Shown: positions 12,001 to 23,336 of the stretch, piece by piece
Layout: the number at the start of each line of letters is the position of its first letter
How positions within the stretch are numbered: the stretch's first letter is position 1
Source of the DNA: Saprolegnia diclina VS20
Lineage: Eukaryota; Oomycota; Saprolegniomycetes; Saprolegniales; Saprolegniaceae
Direction: 5' to 3'
DNA: 64,000 nt
NCBI RefSeq assembly: GCF_000281045.1
Contig: NW_008246174.1
Coordinates: forward strand, 28,753 to 92,752
The notes under the pieces: model-generated
Database searches by the model: none
What the model saw: only the letters and a program-made list of their open reading frames with translations
What the model was told of the DNA's origin: nothing
Made by a program: the position numbers and the translations under genes

Positions 12001-15000
12001 CAGCTTGAGGCCATACGCCCCCGTGAGCGTCATCCAGCAGCGATCGGTGAGCGGTGTGATGACGAGGCGAGACGTCGCGCCCATGTACTCGTACCCGTAC
12101 TGGATGATCGAGTCCGAGTGCTTGATGAGCACGTCGTCGGCGTCCGGGTCCCAGTAGTAGCGCAACTGCTGCTGCCAGATGAAGTTACCAACGTCCACGA
12201 CGCCTTCGAGCATGAGACATTCCACTAGATAGACATGCTGGTCGTAGAGTCCTACTAGATAGATATGTATACCAATATCGCGGGCGTGGACGTCCGTGGT
12301 GACGAGCGCCACAATCACCTTGCGCTCGAGCGACGAGAGCTTGCCGCGGATCTTGATGATAAGGTCGTTGAGATCGCCGACGACAGTCGCAAGCCAATTC
12401 TGCATGCTGCCAGACGTGCGCAAGACGGCCTCGGTCTCGCGCGCCCACGTCATTTGGGCTACGGTCGCGACGACTTGCCCAGGGTGGTCGACGACCCACT
12501 CCTTGCGCAGCCGTGTGTCGTAGTCGGCGAGACCGTACTTCATGAGCTTGTAAATCGAAGCTTTCATGCTGACTTCCAGGGCCTTGAGCCAGTCCTCAAC
12601 GTTGCCCTATGGAAGTTGAGTCGGAATGATCGAGCACTCGAGCCATACGCGGGCCTTGAGGTTCTTTCCGAGCGGCACGCGCTCGTTCTCGGACGAGAGC
12701 ATCGCGACCATGTCGACCGACCCGTCGCCAAACTCGAGCTTGACGAGGTTCTCAAAGCACTTGCGCAAATGGGGCTGGACCGCGTGTGGGTTCTTGCTCT
12801 GCGCCAGAATCTCGAGCAATTCGTCGTTGGAGAGAAAATAGAAGCGCGGGAACGCCATGCGCTTCGTCTCGAGGTAGTCTTCGAGCGACTTTTGGATTTT
12901 GTCGAGGTGCATGTTGTGCTGCGTGAGCGTCTCTTTGATGCCGGGAAACGACCCGGCCGTGATGGCGATCGGCGAGTCCGCCGTGCGCTTCATGATGGCC
13001 TTCCAGCTCGCGTCGACGTGCGCAAACACCTTGGACGCGTCCGGGAGCTGGCGCTGGATGTCGGGCGCCGAGAAGATGGTTTCAATGTACATCCAGTTCT
13101 TCTGCACGAGGAGCCACTCGTCGAGCGTCTCTTGGAGGCCCACGAGCCTCCGGCGCCACGTCTCGACCTCGTCTCGGATCGCGCCGATGAAGCGCGAGCC
13201 CAGGATCGTGTTGATCGTCACGATCGAGTCGTCGAGCGCCGCGAGCACCTCGTCCACGGCGCCTACAGAATTACATTACATTACATAGTAGAAGGGAGCT
13301 ATACCGAGTACAAAGACGTCTTTGGATTCCTTGTACGGCTTGACTTCGAGCTCGAGCGTCTGCCACACTTGAATGACCTTCTGAAGCATGGTCTCGAGCA
13401 CTGCTTCCTGCTGCGCCGAGACAGAGACGACGCTGATCTCTTCGCCGTGGGACATGGCTTGCCGCGCCATGAGCGTCCCGAGCGTCAAGGACGCATCGCC
13501 CTACAAGCAACGGAAATGCAGGCCCGTCGCAATCGCCACCAACCTTGACGGTGAAGCCGAGAATGTCGTGGATTTGCGTCCAGTGACGATCTTGGAGAAA
13601 CGAGCCGCGGAGGTCCACGACCACGGGCAGCACGAGCTTGAACTGCTCGACTTGGACTTGGAGGGACTAGTCGCCATAGAAAATACACAGCGAAACATAT
13701 AGCAAAGTACCACGGCGACTTCGTTGGCCGGGAGCGCGCGAATGGCTTGGGACGCGAGCTTGAGGTAGCCCTGCACCTGGCTGCTCATCGCGTCGACGTC
13801 AATGTTGCCAAACGTCGTTTCGTTGTACGTCACGGTCGCCTTCTCCCACTCGCCCAGCGCCGTCCACAGCCTGCGTTCAAGATGTATCAACTTGATACTT
13901 TATAGGTCGCAACGGACCGTGTCTTGAGCGTCACGTCGTCGACTACGTCCTGGATATCTTGAAACTCGGACGGGATCTGCTTGAGCTGGATCTGGTACTC
14001 CTTGATGCGCGCCGCTTCCGCCGCCAACTGGTTGACGACGACCTCTTGCTCCTGGAGGAACGCCAGCGCGTCCACAATCGACGTCTGCATCGTCGCGAGC
14101 TTGGGATTCGCCAGTTTGTTGGAAATCGCTTCCTACATCGCCGTCGATTCCACATCACAATGAGGGAAAGCGTACGACGCTGCGCGTGAGCGGCGGCAGC
14201 ATGTCGTTGATGAGCTGAGTGAAGCGCGCCGTCTCGCCTTCGAGCTCGGCGTCAAACTTGGCCAGAGTTCCTTCGAGCGACAAGACACCCTCTTTCATTA
14301 GAATAATGTCTTCCTTGATGTCATCGGGCACGCGCCATTCGTAGTTGTCCATGAGGATCGCCATGTCGTACACGCGCCGGTACTGCAGCTTGATGGCCGG
14401 CAGGACGGTCGTCACGTGCTGCATGTGGACGACCTTTTCAACAAAAGCGTCGGGCTTGGACGGCGCGCCAAAGGCCAGCGGCGAGAGCAGGCCGAGCTCG
14501 TCGAGGATCGCGACGCTCTGTTTCTTCATGAGCTTGGGCAGAAGCGTGCGGATCGCAATGATACTCTTGCCCGGTGTCGGCAAGAGCAGCTGCTTGAACT
14601 CGTCCGACTCGACGCGAAACACGCCGACCTACGAAATGTTTCAATGTTTCAATGTTTCAATCGTGAAACGTACGGTGCCGGACGCTGGAATCCGCGTAAA
14701 CTCGGCTTGCTGCTGCTGGAAGAGCGTGATGGCGTCACCAAACATCTCGATCGACGCGTCGTGGAAGTGCTCGGGGTGCATTTGGGCAGCAATGTTCTCC
14801 GTGTACGTAGCAAAGTACGGGCCAAAGACCTCGAGGTAGATCTCGATGGCTTCGAACGCCTCGTCCAAGGTCGCAAAGATGTCGGCGCTCACGCCCGAGA
14901 AGCCCGCGTCGTCGTTGAGGAGGCTCGCGAGGTTCAACTCGGCGATGCTCCACGCGGCCTTGCCCTCGTCTTCGGCGGTGGCGTTCGTGTATGCAAGCAG

Positions 15001-16292
15001 CATTGGGTGGCCCAGCAGTCGGTCGGGGACATCAAGCACAGTCAAGCACTGCTTCAGAATGTTCTCGAGGCTGAGCGTCCACGCTTCGGCGCTCGGCGTC
15101 ACGACGATCGATGTCTCGGCGATCGCGACCGTGACGCTAAAGAGCGGCGTCGCCGCCTGCCGGCACTGCGCCAAAAAGTGCGTGAAAGAGTGGATGCTGA
15201 GCTGCAGCATCGCGTCGATCACGAGCAGGTCGGCCAGTCGCACAAAGTTTGTGAGGCTCCGGCACTCCTTCCGCAGGGCGGCGCGCTCCATAAAGGTCAT
15301 CTTGTGCTCGGCGACGATCTTGTTACGCTCGAGGAAGAGGTCGACAACCGCGTCGCACGCCGCGACGCAGAGGTTGAGCACGTTGGTGCTGAAGAGGCGG
15401 AGGCTCGTCGAGAGCTCGGTGACGGCGTCGCGCTGGTCGGCCTCGAGCGCTGCGAGCGTGTAGATCTTCTTTGGCACGAGGCGCAGCAAGAGCGTTTGCG
15501 TCACCTAGAAGCAGAGGAAATGGCTGGGTATACAAAGAGGGGATAGAGCGGTACTTGAAGCGTGAGCTTGCGCAAGGCGAGGAGCGTGGGCTGGAGCTGC
15601 GGGTTGAGAAGAAAGAGCCGCTTCTCGAGCGCGTACTTGGCGTCGCGCATCTTGGAGCCGCGGATGTTCTGCTTCCAGACGTTGTAGTTTTTCCAGACGC
15701 GGTACTTCTGGAAGAACGGGATCTGGCGCATGCGCACAAACCGCGCGTACTCGAGCTCCCACTTGTCGAGCGGGCAAAAGTCGGACGAGTCGGGCGTGAA
15801 GTGCGTGATCCCGGCCTTGCTCATCGTGTAGTAGCTTGCCGGGTTCGTCTCGTAGTGCTCGACGACCTGCAGATCGTACACAACCTCGTCGCTCTCGGGC
15901 TTGCGCTGGAGGTAGAGAAAGTTGCCCGCTTCAAACTCATCGAGGTACCGCGCGTCGAGGTGCAGAGACGCGGTAAAGGACGAGCGCGGGTTCGCTGCGG
16001 GCGACGGCGTCGCGACAGGCGGAGGCTGCACTACCACGGGCGTGGGCGCGTCAGGCAGCGGGTCCAGGCGCGGGCGCAGCAGCTTTGGGAGCGGCGCCGA
16101 CGTCGCCGACGCCTTTTTGGCCTTGCGCACCTTGGGCACGAGCGCCGAGCGGACCTCAATCGGCTTGGCGCTGCCCGCCGGCTCGTACAGGCGCTTCTTG
16201 AGAAGAAGGTCCATCTCCATGGGACTCATCGACGACTTGGCCTCCGGTGGCTTGCGTCGCGCGCCGCTGCGGCTGTCCCGTCTCTCCTCCAT
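3057..16292 (-). CDS. Axonemal inner-arm dynein heavy chain, DNAH6-like
   Basis: Motor heavy chain of flagellar inner dynein arms, about 4,000 residues over some 22 exons with introns of 40-75 bases. In order: tail and linker (about 16.3-12.6 kb); AAA1 with P-loop GPAGTGKT and Walker B CLDEFNRI (near 11.97 and 11.83 kb); AAA2 P-loop GPTGAGKT (near 11.13 kb); AAA3 GVTGTGKT (near 9.88 kb); AAA4 GVGGSGKQ (near 8.73 kb); two-helix stalk with microtubule-binding tip (about 8.0-7.2 kb); AAA5/6; and a C-terminal domain ending CPVYKTS, TLSTTG and LLNLN. All four nucleotide P-loops look intact. The stalk tip reads LLGEKQTWDVAKKVLGDS, without the longer insert of DNAH1/3/7/12. With the total length near 4,000, this favours DNAH6; other single-headed types are possible. 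Start at MEERRD (16292); an in-frame Met at 16379 would add 29 residues. Confidence 0.93.
12224..12267. repeat. Direct repeat inside a dynein intron
   Basis: The 14-base motif ACTAGATAGAYATG occurs at 12224 and again at 12254, a 30-base period, inside an intron of the dynein heavy-chain gene. Confidence 0.6.
13884..13898. repeat. 15-base inverted repeat in a dynein intron
   Basis: GTATCAACTTGATAC is a 7-base inverted repeat around one central base. The identical 15-mer lies in an intron of the permease gene at 21624-21638, on the other coding strand. Confidence 0.6.
14637..14660. repeat. Triplicated 8-base motif in a dynein intron
   Basis: Three exact tandem copies of TGTTTCAA fill much of a short intron of the dynein gene. 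Similar TTGATA and TTTCAA words recur in other introns of the window. Confidence 0.6.
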
Positions 16293-17025
16293 GCACGATG
16301 CAACTTGGATCTTGCCCAACAGGCGTCGATGCGAAACGATATAATACCTCGGTTTAGCGACAGGCCGTGCTTTTTCCAACTGAAAATCAATAAACGACCT
16401 GGCAGTAACGACATGGCAATATATATCGGCCGACGTCGCTTGAGTCGTTTAGTCATTCGGACCCTGGGTAGTTTAGTCATCGTTTACAGCGTAGCTGTAG
16501 TCGTTCGTGTGCTCCGATTCTCTGGCCGGCATTGTCAGGTTGGACTATCACAAGATGCACTCGACGCACAAAATAGTCTGCCTTGTGTCGACCGTGTACT
16601 GTCGGGAGCACTGGCTGAAGCGCAGCCATCTTTCTCATTTGTTGTACCGACTAGAGTAGCGTTTTCTTAGTCGTGGCATTTTGCTTTAGATTCGGCGTCA
16701 TATGCGGCACATGCCACATTGGAAGCGCGTAGTGGCCGCCGACGATGCCGGCGCACCTTCCACTCGACAAAAATACGAAATCGCTTCGGCTCCGTGACGT
16801 GGTAAATGCAGTCGTCGGGAGCAGAGCGCGCTATGCTGCTCTGTCGTTGGACGTCTAGAATGCGTGTTCTAGCATCATCGCTTGTATTATCTAACTTTGT
16901 CTTAAAAAGCAGTGCTCGATTTCAGCCAATCCACAGCCACCTCCAGGATCAAACGCTGTTGCGCCGATACTTAGGAACATAGAAGATAGTCTATTATGCA
17001 GCGAAACATAAACACATGAAAGGAC
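16293..17025. other. Intergenic, upstream of the dynein gene
   Basis: About 730 bases between the dynein start and the stop of the minus-strand permease. A plus-strand open frame covers the first part but only as a shadow of the dynein exon. No gene or clear regulatory site seen; it should hold the dynein promoter. Confidence 0.5.
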
Positions 17026-19315
17026 TTAGCCCGTGATGACGCGGACGCCGCCGAGCGACGCGATCGTGTGGGCACAGTCGTGGTTGGGCTGCTTGATGAA
17101 CATGAGGTTCTTGGGCGTCTCGTACTTGCGCGAGACCCACTCGACGACGGCTGGTCCAAAGCTGCCGCCCTCAATGCGCAAAAAGTCGATGCGGAGCTTG
17201 GGGTACATGCGATCAAAGAGGCTCACGACGTCGCCAAAGCCGAGGTGGCCGCTGCCCACGTGCACGATGAACAAATGCGCCGTCTGCTCGTTCTTGCGCA
17301 CGTACAGAATGGCCTTGTTGAGCGTCGGGAGGTGCGGCTGCTTGGCGAAGAAGAAGATCGGTGGCAAATTGATTGCTTGGATCACCTTGGCAATCGACGT
17401 CCTACATACGTTGCCACTAAACGTAAAACGAATGTAGTCGTACCCCGGGCCACGCGGGCTCAATGGCCCTGTATGCTCGTCGGGCGAGAGCACGGACGCG
17501 TCGTCGTCCAGAAGGCGGTGGCCCGCGCTGTGCCCCGGCGCCGCCGACGGCGTCCAATACTCGACAAAGTACTTGAGGAAGCGCAGGACGACGACGCGCT
17601 CGAACATAATCTCGACAAGACAGAGGACGGCGAGGAAGTACAAGGCAAAGTACGTGAGCACGGTCGGGTCGCCGAGGAGGTTGCCCACAAGCGCCGTGAG
17701 CATGAGGAGGACGCCGACGATGCAGCTCCACCACGGTGCAATGACGTTCCGACGCAAGTCCGCGCGCTTAAACTTGAGCAGCATGCAGCCCATGCCAAAC
17801 ATGACCATGAGACCGAGAAACGCAAATGTGTAGACGCCGCTGAGGAGGTCGACTTGGCCGTGCAAGGCGAGGACGAGCGACGACGCGATCGCAAAGTACA
17901 AGAGGATGATGTTGTGGTTGGTGCCCCGGCACCGATTCGTGTGCAGTAGGAACGCCGGCAGAATGCGGTCGTACGCCATGCGTCGCACGAGCCCTAGCCA
18001 CATTGATACATTGATACAATAGCAAAGAGCGTTTATACCGGTGATGCCAACGTAGGACGTGAGAACGGCGCCCGAGAGAACGACGAACGCATCGAGTGCG
18101 ACCCACGCCTCGAGGCGGTGGCCGCCGACGGCCTTGCCCATCGCAGCGAGCACCGTGTTCTTGTGCGCTTGGATCGCACTGAGCGGGAGCACGCCGAGCG
18201 CCAGAAACGAGATTAGCGGGTTGAAGATCACGACGCCCCACCACATGTTCTAGAGCAAAGTTCGTGCAAATGATGTGAAAATCGTCTCGTACGCGGAGTG
18301 TTTTGGGAAAGACGCCAGGCGCTTGCTCCTCGACAAACTGTGCCGAGGTCTCAAAGCCCGAGATCCCGAGCATCGCTGTCGACGTGCCAAAGAAGAGCGC
18401 CGTCCAGACGCTCCCGTCGATCCTAGCAATAGCGTGTGTCAGTATCGTATTACGCCATAAGAAATGAGTTACCATTGCCCGGCCATGTTGATGTCGGGGT
18501 ACGGCGCTTGGTAGTTGCTCGTCAAGATCGCGCCTTGGTCGCGGATGACGAAGACAATCGATGCGACGCAGAGCACGATGAGTGTGATCGTGTGCACAGC
18601 AAAGATAAGCAGCGCCACGACCGCGCTCTCGCTAGTTGCTGCAGTGAGCGACGAGACGCGAGGTTGGGCGAATCGCACCTGATGCCAATGATGGCGAGGA
18701 TGGCAAAGAGGAAGAGCAGCGCGATGCTCGAGTGCACGATCTCGAGGCCGTGCACTTGCGACGCGAGGTACGTGCAGGCCGACGTGCCCGAGACGACGCC
18801 TACGATAGTCGTGCTTACATGCAAGATGGGTGCTCGGGCGTACCTGTGGCTACGTACGAGAGGATGCCGAGCGCGGCCGCAATCGACGCGAGGCGCTTGC
18901 TCGTCGTGTTGAGCAGCACGTTGTAGCTGCCGCCATTGAGCGGAATCGCGTTCACAACTTCGCCGTAGATGAACCGGTAGAGGTAGAGGACGGCAGCGAC
19001 CATGGCCATGGCCACGGGCGCGAGCTTGCCCGCCTTGGCTGCCGCGACGCCGGCCGTGTACAGGCAGCTCGACAAGATGTCGTTGCCGCAGATCGCTGTC
19101 GCAGGCCACTGCCCAAGCGGCGCGTGCTTGGACGCCATGTGGTCATCGATGGCCTTGAGCTCGGCGGGGTCGGCCGCATCGTGGAGCTGCCTGCCCCAGC
19201 CGGGAAAGTCCCATGGCGGGACGCGCGTGGTCTCGCCCTCAATGCGCACGGTCAGCGGCTCGGTGTGGAACGACAGGCCGTCGGCGCCGGGCGACCCATA
19301 GATCGCGTCGGCCAT
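17026..19315 (-). CDS. APC-superfamily amino-acid permease, copy 1
   Basis: Predicted multi-pass transporter of about 620 residues. The N-terminal cytosolic part (WDFPGWGRQL) precedes about 11-12 hydrophobic segments; the first carries GNDILSSCLY and the next IYGEVVNAIPLNGGSYN, a pattern of the AA_permease_2 group, followed by SYVATG and SGTSACTYLA. The C-terminal third (AILYVRKNEQTAHLFIVHV to GGVRVITG) looks like a soluble alpha/beta domain resembling universal-stress-protein tails of bacterial-type permeases; that assignment is inference. Introns of 40-60 bases include 18800-18843, inside the SYVATG-VVSG stretch. Substrate cannot be told; amino acids or polyamines are usual. It is the divergent partner of the paralogue starting at 20349. 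Confidence 0.85.
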
Positions 19316-19329
19316 CGCGCTTCAGGCCG

Positions 19330-19423
19330 CAGGTTGGAAACGGCGGCCAATGTAACCGAAGCCGTCGATGCTGCCACAGGTTGGAAACGGCGGCCAAAGT
19401 AACCGAAGCCGTCGATGCTGCCA
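19330..19423. repeat. Two tandem copies of a 47-base unit
   Basis: Copy 1 at 19330-19376 and copy 2 at 19377-19423 differ by one base (AATGT against AAAGT). The array begins 15 bases upstream of the start codon of permease copy 1, so it lies in its 5' leader or core promoter. Confidence 0.85.
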
Positions 19424-20348
19424 GTTTATTGCCCTCTTTGCAGTTGCTTGCTTTCATTTTAAACAGGGTGTTTGTATGGAGAAGCCCCACGGAAGCCTGT
19501 GGAACAAAGAACGAAGGCGACGTTGGAGCCAACGCATACAAACTTCAAGCTCTTTGTATCCAGCACAAAGCTGATCAGAAGGTGCGACCGCTCCACCTAT
19601 CTCTGGATGCTCTAAGCAACAAGCAGGATTTCTGCAGGTACATAGATAGGCAGCATTGGATAGGCAGATAGCTTGCATTACGGCTTCCACGCTCTAGTAC
19701 CAGCACTTCAGGGGTGAGCTGGCAGCGAGGCCGCTGGCCGCTGTGGACAGGGAGAGATCAAGTCGGCAATAAAGTGGTTTATAAGGATTTATCCTAATTT
19801 CACATGATCGACCATGTGGTCCTCCGCGAACCCAGAATCGTTGGATTCTATTACAGGGCCTTCAAGCCGACCATTACGCACGGGGTATTATAATACATTT
19901 CGGCACGACCTGACGTCAGGCTCTTCTACGCTTTTAAAATACATACAAAGCCTAAGGTATTTTTTTCATTTTACACGGATGTCATTGGTACAACAAGGCT
20001 TATATTAGGACTTTTTGCCAGATGCAAATGCAATTAAATACGTATAGATCATTTAAGCTCGCTTTGAATATGTAAATATAATTCGGGACATTAAAACTGT
20101 TTTCGGACGTTGAAGGTGGATCCTGAACCCACACCTACGCCATCCGCTGCAATGAATTACATACAAATGACAAGGTATTAAAAAAAGATCGCGACCTGGG
20201 ACAGCCGCGTTGAAGTTGACGAGCATTTTAATTCGATTTCACGACGCTACACAGTGTATTTGTATACAGAATAAAACACTGCATTGTATCCGCACGCTTG
20301 ATCTTTGACTCGTCGTAACCTCTACGGCCGCACGCCATCGCAGTCGCC
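19424..20348. promoter_or_regulatory. Shared divergent upstream region of the two permease genes
   Basis: About 0.9 kb between two divergent permease starts, with an AT-rich core from about 19,790 to 20,290 that contrasts with the GC-rich genes. No coding frame with a motif. A bidirectional promoter is inferred from gene orientation only. Confidence 0.4.
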
Positions 20349-22537
20349 ATGTTCATTCCGCCAAAGTCGACGAGCAAGATGGAAGGCAGCTACGGCAGCG
20401 ACAGCGGCCGCGACGAATCCGGCCTCCTCCAGCGCAGCCTGCACCCGACGCATGCGAACCTCAAGCCTTGGGACTTCCCCGGCTGGGGCAAGTACATCAA
20501 CACCGAGGTCAAGCCGGAGGAGCTGCGGGCCATTGACGCTGAGCTCAAGAAGCGCGAGCACCCCAAGCTCTCGGAATGGCCAGCAACCGCGATCTGCGGC
20601 AATGACATCTTGTCCAGCTGCCTTTACGTCTCGGGCCTCGTGACGGCCAAGGCCGGGAAGCTCGCGCCTGTCTCGCTCGCGCTCGTGGCTGGCATCTTGT
20701 ACCTCTACCGGTTCATCTATGGCGAAGTGGTATGGCTGTTGCTACCTCGTGCGCCCATGTGCTCATAAGATGACGTAGGTCAATGCGATCCCGATGAACG
20801 GCGGCAGCTACAACGTGCTGCTCAACACGACGAGCAAGCGCGTGGCGTCGATCGCGGCCTCGCTCGCGATCCTCTCGTACATTGCGACCGGCGTCGTCTC
20901 GGGCACGTCGGCGTGCACGTATCTCTCGTCGACGTTCCCGGCGCTGCCCGTCGTGCCCTCGAGCATCGGCCTCCTCTTCTTCTTCGCCGTGCTCACGTCC
21001 ATGGGCATCTCCGAGTCGGCGATCTTTGCCCTCGGCATCTTCATTCTCCACACGATCACGCTCGTTACGCTCTGCGTCATGTCCATGCTCTACATGTCCC
21101 GCGACAACTTTGCCATTTTGTACGACAACCTCTTCGAGACGTCGTTCCCGGACGTCAACGTCGCCGGCACCTGGTTCGATCCTTGCCCTAGTCTCGCATT
21201 CTCAAGGGTCATTTCGTCGTAGGGTCACTGGTGACGTCTTCACCGCGCTCTTCTTTGGCACGTCGACAGCGATGCTTGGCATCTCGGGCTTTGAGAGCTC
21301 GTCGCAGTTTGTCCAGGAGCAAGCACCTGGCGTGTTTCCCAAGACGCTCAAGGTACATATCTTATCGCCGTCGCATCTGGAGCGCTTGTGGTTAGAACAT
21401 GTGGTGGGGCGTCGCGATCTTCAACCCGCTCATCTCGCTTCTCTCGCTCGGCGTCATGCCGATGGCCAACATCAACATGGTCAAGAACACAGTGCTCTCG
21501 CAGATGGCGCTGGTTGTCGGCGGCCCAACGCTCCAGACCATCGTGTCGCTCGACGCGTTCATCGTGCTCTCGGGCGCTGTCCTCACCGCCTACGTCGGCA
21601 TCAACGGTGGGTCTCTCGGCTCAGTATCAACTTGATACAAATTTTGTCGGTAGGGCTTGTCCGGCGGCTGGCCAGCGACCACATTCTGCCGGCGTTCCTC
21701 ATGCAAGAGAACAGCTGCCGCCGCACGAACCACTGGATCCTCTTTGGGTACTTTGGCGTTGCGACGTCGCTCGTCCTTGTGCTGGAAGGCAACGTCGAGA
21801 CGCTCTCGGGCGTCTACACCTACGCGTTCCTTGGGCTCATGACGCTCTTTGGCTCGGGCTGCATGCTGCTCAAGTTCAAGCGCGCGGACCTCAAGCGCGA
21901 CGTGATCGCGCCGTGGTGGGCGTGCATCCTCGGCGTCTCGCTTGTGATCGTCGCCTTCTTTGGCAACCTCTGCGGCGACCCGACGATCCTGACGTACTTT
22001 GCGCTCTACTTTTCGTGCGTTCTCCTCGTGGTCTTCCTCATGTTCGAGCGTCTCTTCTTCCTCCGCCTCGCCATGTACGTGCTGCAGCGCATCTGCCCGT
22101 CGACGCGCAAGGAAGAGACCAAGCCGTTGGCCACTGGCGCGCGCGGCGGGCGCACGATCGTCAAGGCCATGCGGCGCATCACCGAGGCGTGCCCGACCGT
22201 CTTCTTCTGCAAGCAGGCGGACCTTGCGAGCATCAACAAGGCGATTTTGTACGTGCGCCAGAACGAGCAGACGAGCCGCCTCGTGATCGTCCACGTCTAC
22301 GACGCCGAGACGGGCGTCCCCGACCTTTTCGGGGAGAGCATCGTCATGTTCGACAAGATCTACCCCAAGCTCAAGATCGACTTGGTCGCGGTCGAGAGCG
22401 TCTTTGGCCCCGCGCTCATCGAGTGGGTCGCGACCGAGTACAGCATCCCAAAGAACATGATGTTCATCAAGCAGCCAAGCGCCGAAGCGACCTTCAACAT
22501 TGCGTCCCTCGGCGGCGTCCGCATCATCACGGGGTAA
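20349..22537 (+). CDS. APC-superfamily amino-acid permease, copy 2
   Basis: Paralogue of the gene at 17026-19315, sharing GNDILSSCLY, IYGEVV, NGGSYNVLLNTTSKR, ALFFGTSTAMLGISGFE, EQAPGVFPKTL and the soluble C-terminal tail ending GGVRIITG. It starts MFIPPKSTSKMEGS. An intron near 20730-20778 falls between GEV and VNAIP, where copy 1 has none, while copy 1 has an intron in SYVATG-VVSG that is absent here. Introns before NMWWG and after the GING segment are shared. The 15-base inverted repeat GTATCAACTTGATAC lies in the last intron. The stop is 20 bases from the stop of the next, opposite-strand gene. Substrate unknown. Confidence 0.87.
21624..21638. repeat. 15-base inverted repeat in a permease intron
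   Basis: Exact copy of the GTATCAACTTGATAC element found in a dynein intron at 13884-13898. Confidence 0.6.
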
Positions 22538-22557
22538 CGTGAGAGAACGTGTCTTTC

Positions 22558-23162
22558 TTACTCGCTATCGACTAAGATCTCGTCCGACCAGACATTGTGG
22601 GTGAGGATCGTTTGGGCGACCGCTACGTGCTGCTCCTCGAGGCCGAGCTGGTAGTCGGGACAGATGCAGTGAGCATGGACGCTCGCATACGCGCCTAGGT
22701 CACGGATAATGGGTGTTGGCGCCGGCGCAACGCACCGTAGCCCCAGAGACCTGAAGTTGTGGCATGCGACGCCAGCGGGAGGTCGTCGAGAATGACAAAG
22801 CGCCGTACCGAATGGTTGCGCAGCCAGTGGCAGATCTCGGCCTGGCGGCTGCTGGCTGCATCCGCGCGCGGCAAGACGTCGGTGGCACCTTCGACACCAC
22901 GAAGTATGCCATGGCGTTTAAGTGCTGCGTCGACGCGAGCACGCAGCACATCATGCTTGCGCCAGGTGCTTGTGAGCACGACGCTGGCCGGCGGGCTCTG
23001 GCTGGCGACGATCGCGGCGAGGTGCTGCATCGCTTCGGCGGCGAAGAGCGCAGCCTCGTCAGTGTAGTCGCCGCCTACGGTGGTCGCTGGATGGCACACG
23101 CCATCGACGTCCAAGAAGACAACAGCGTCGAACGCAGGCTCTTCCGCCAGGGGCTCTGCCAT
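22558..23162 (-). CDS. HAD-fold hydrolase-like protein (HAD domain of RNA-repair type)
   Basis: Two exons (22751-23162 and 22558-22694) give 182 residues. Motif I is FLDVDGVCHP (D-x-D-G), motif II is VVLTSTWRK and a late acidic VILDDLP supplies metal ligands. The spacing and STWR box resemble the HAD_SAK group found in Swiss-army-knife RNA-repair proteins, here as a stand-alone domain. The second exon ends SDEILVDSE. It is divergent from the neighbour starting at 23337 (174 bases between starts) and convergent with permease copy 2 (20 bases between stops). Specific substrate is unknown; a phosphatase acting on a small or RNA-linked phosphate is possible. Confidence 0.72.
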
Positions 23163-23336
23163 GCTCCTCGCTTGCTCACGAAAGATACCCTCGCTGGGCC
23201 GGTTTTGGGGGTACCCTTATTTTAAATCTCATATTTTATTATGATACAAAGAACATATAATACAATGGTATATAGGGTGGTGTCGGCAGGGGTCGTCCCG
23301 TCCTCGTACTGGTCCACCACAAACAAAGAGACGACG

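Noticed and set aside
12265-15546. Plus-strand open frames of 427 and 376 codons
   Set aside because: Also antisense shadows of dynein exons; the minus strand encodes recognisable linker and AAA1 sequence.
20110-20155. tRNA-like stretch (GGATCCTGAACCCACACC) in the permease intergenic region
   Set aside because: The reverse complement looks like a T-arm, but the loop is not of the TTCRANY form and no anticodon or D-arm of the right length follows.
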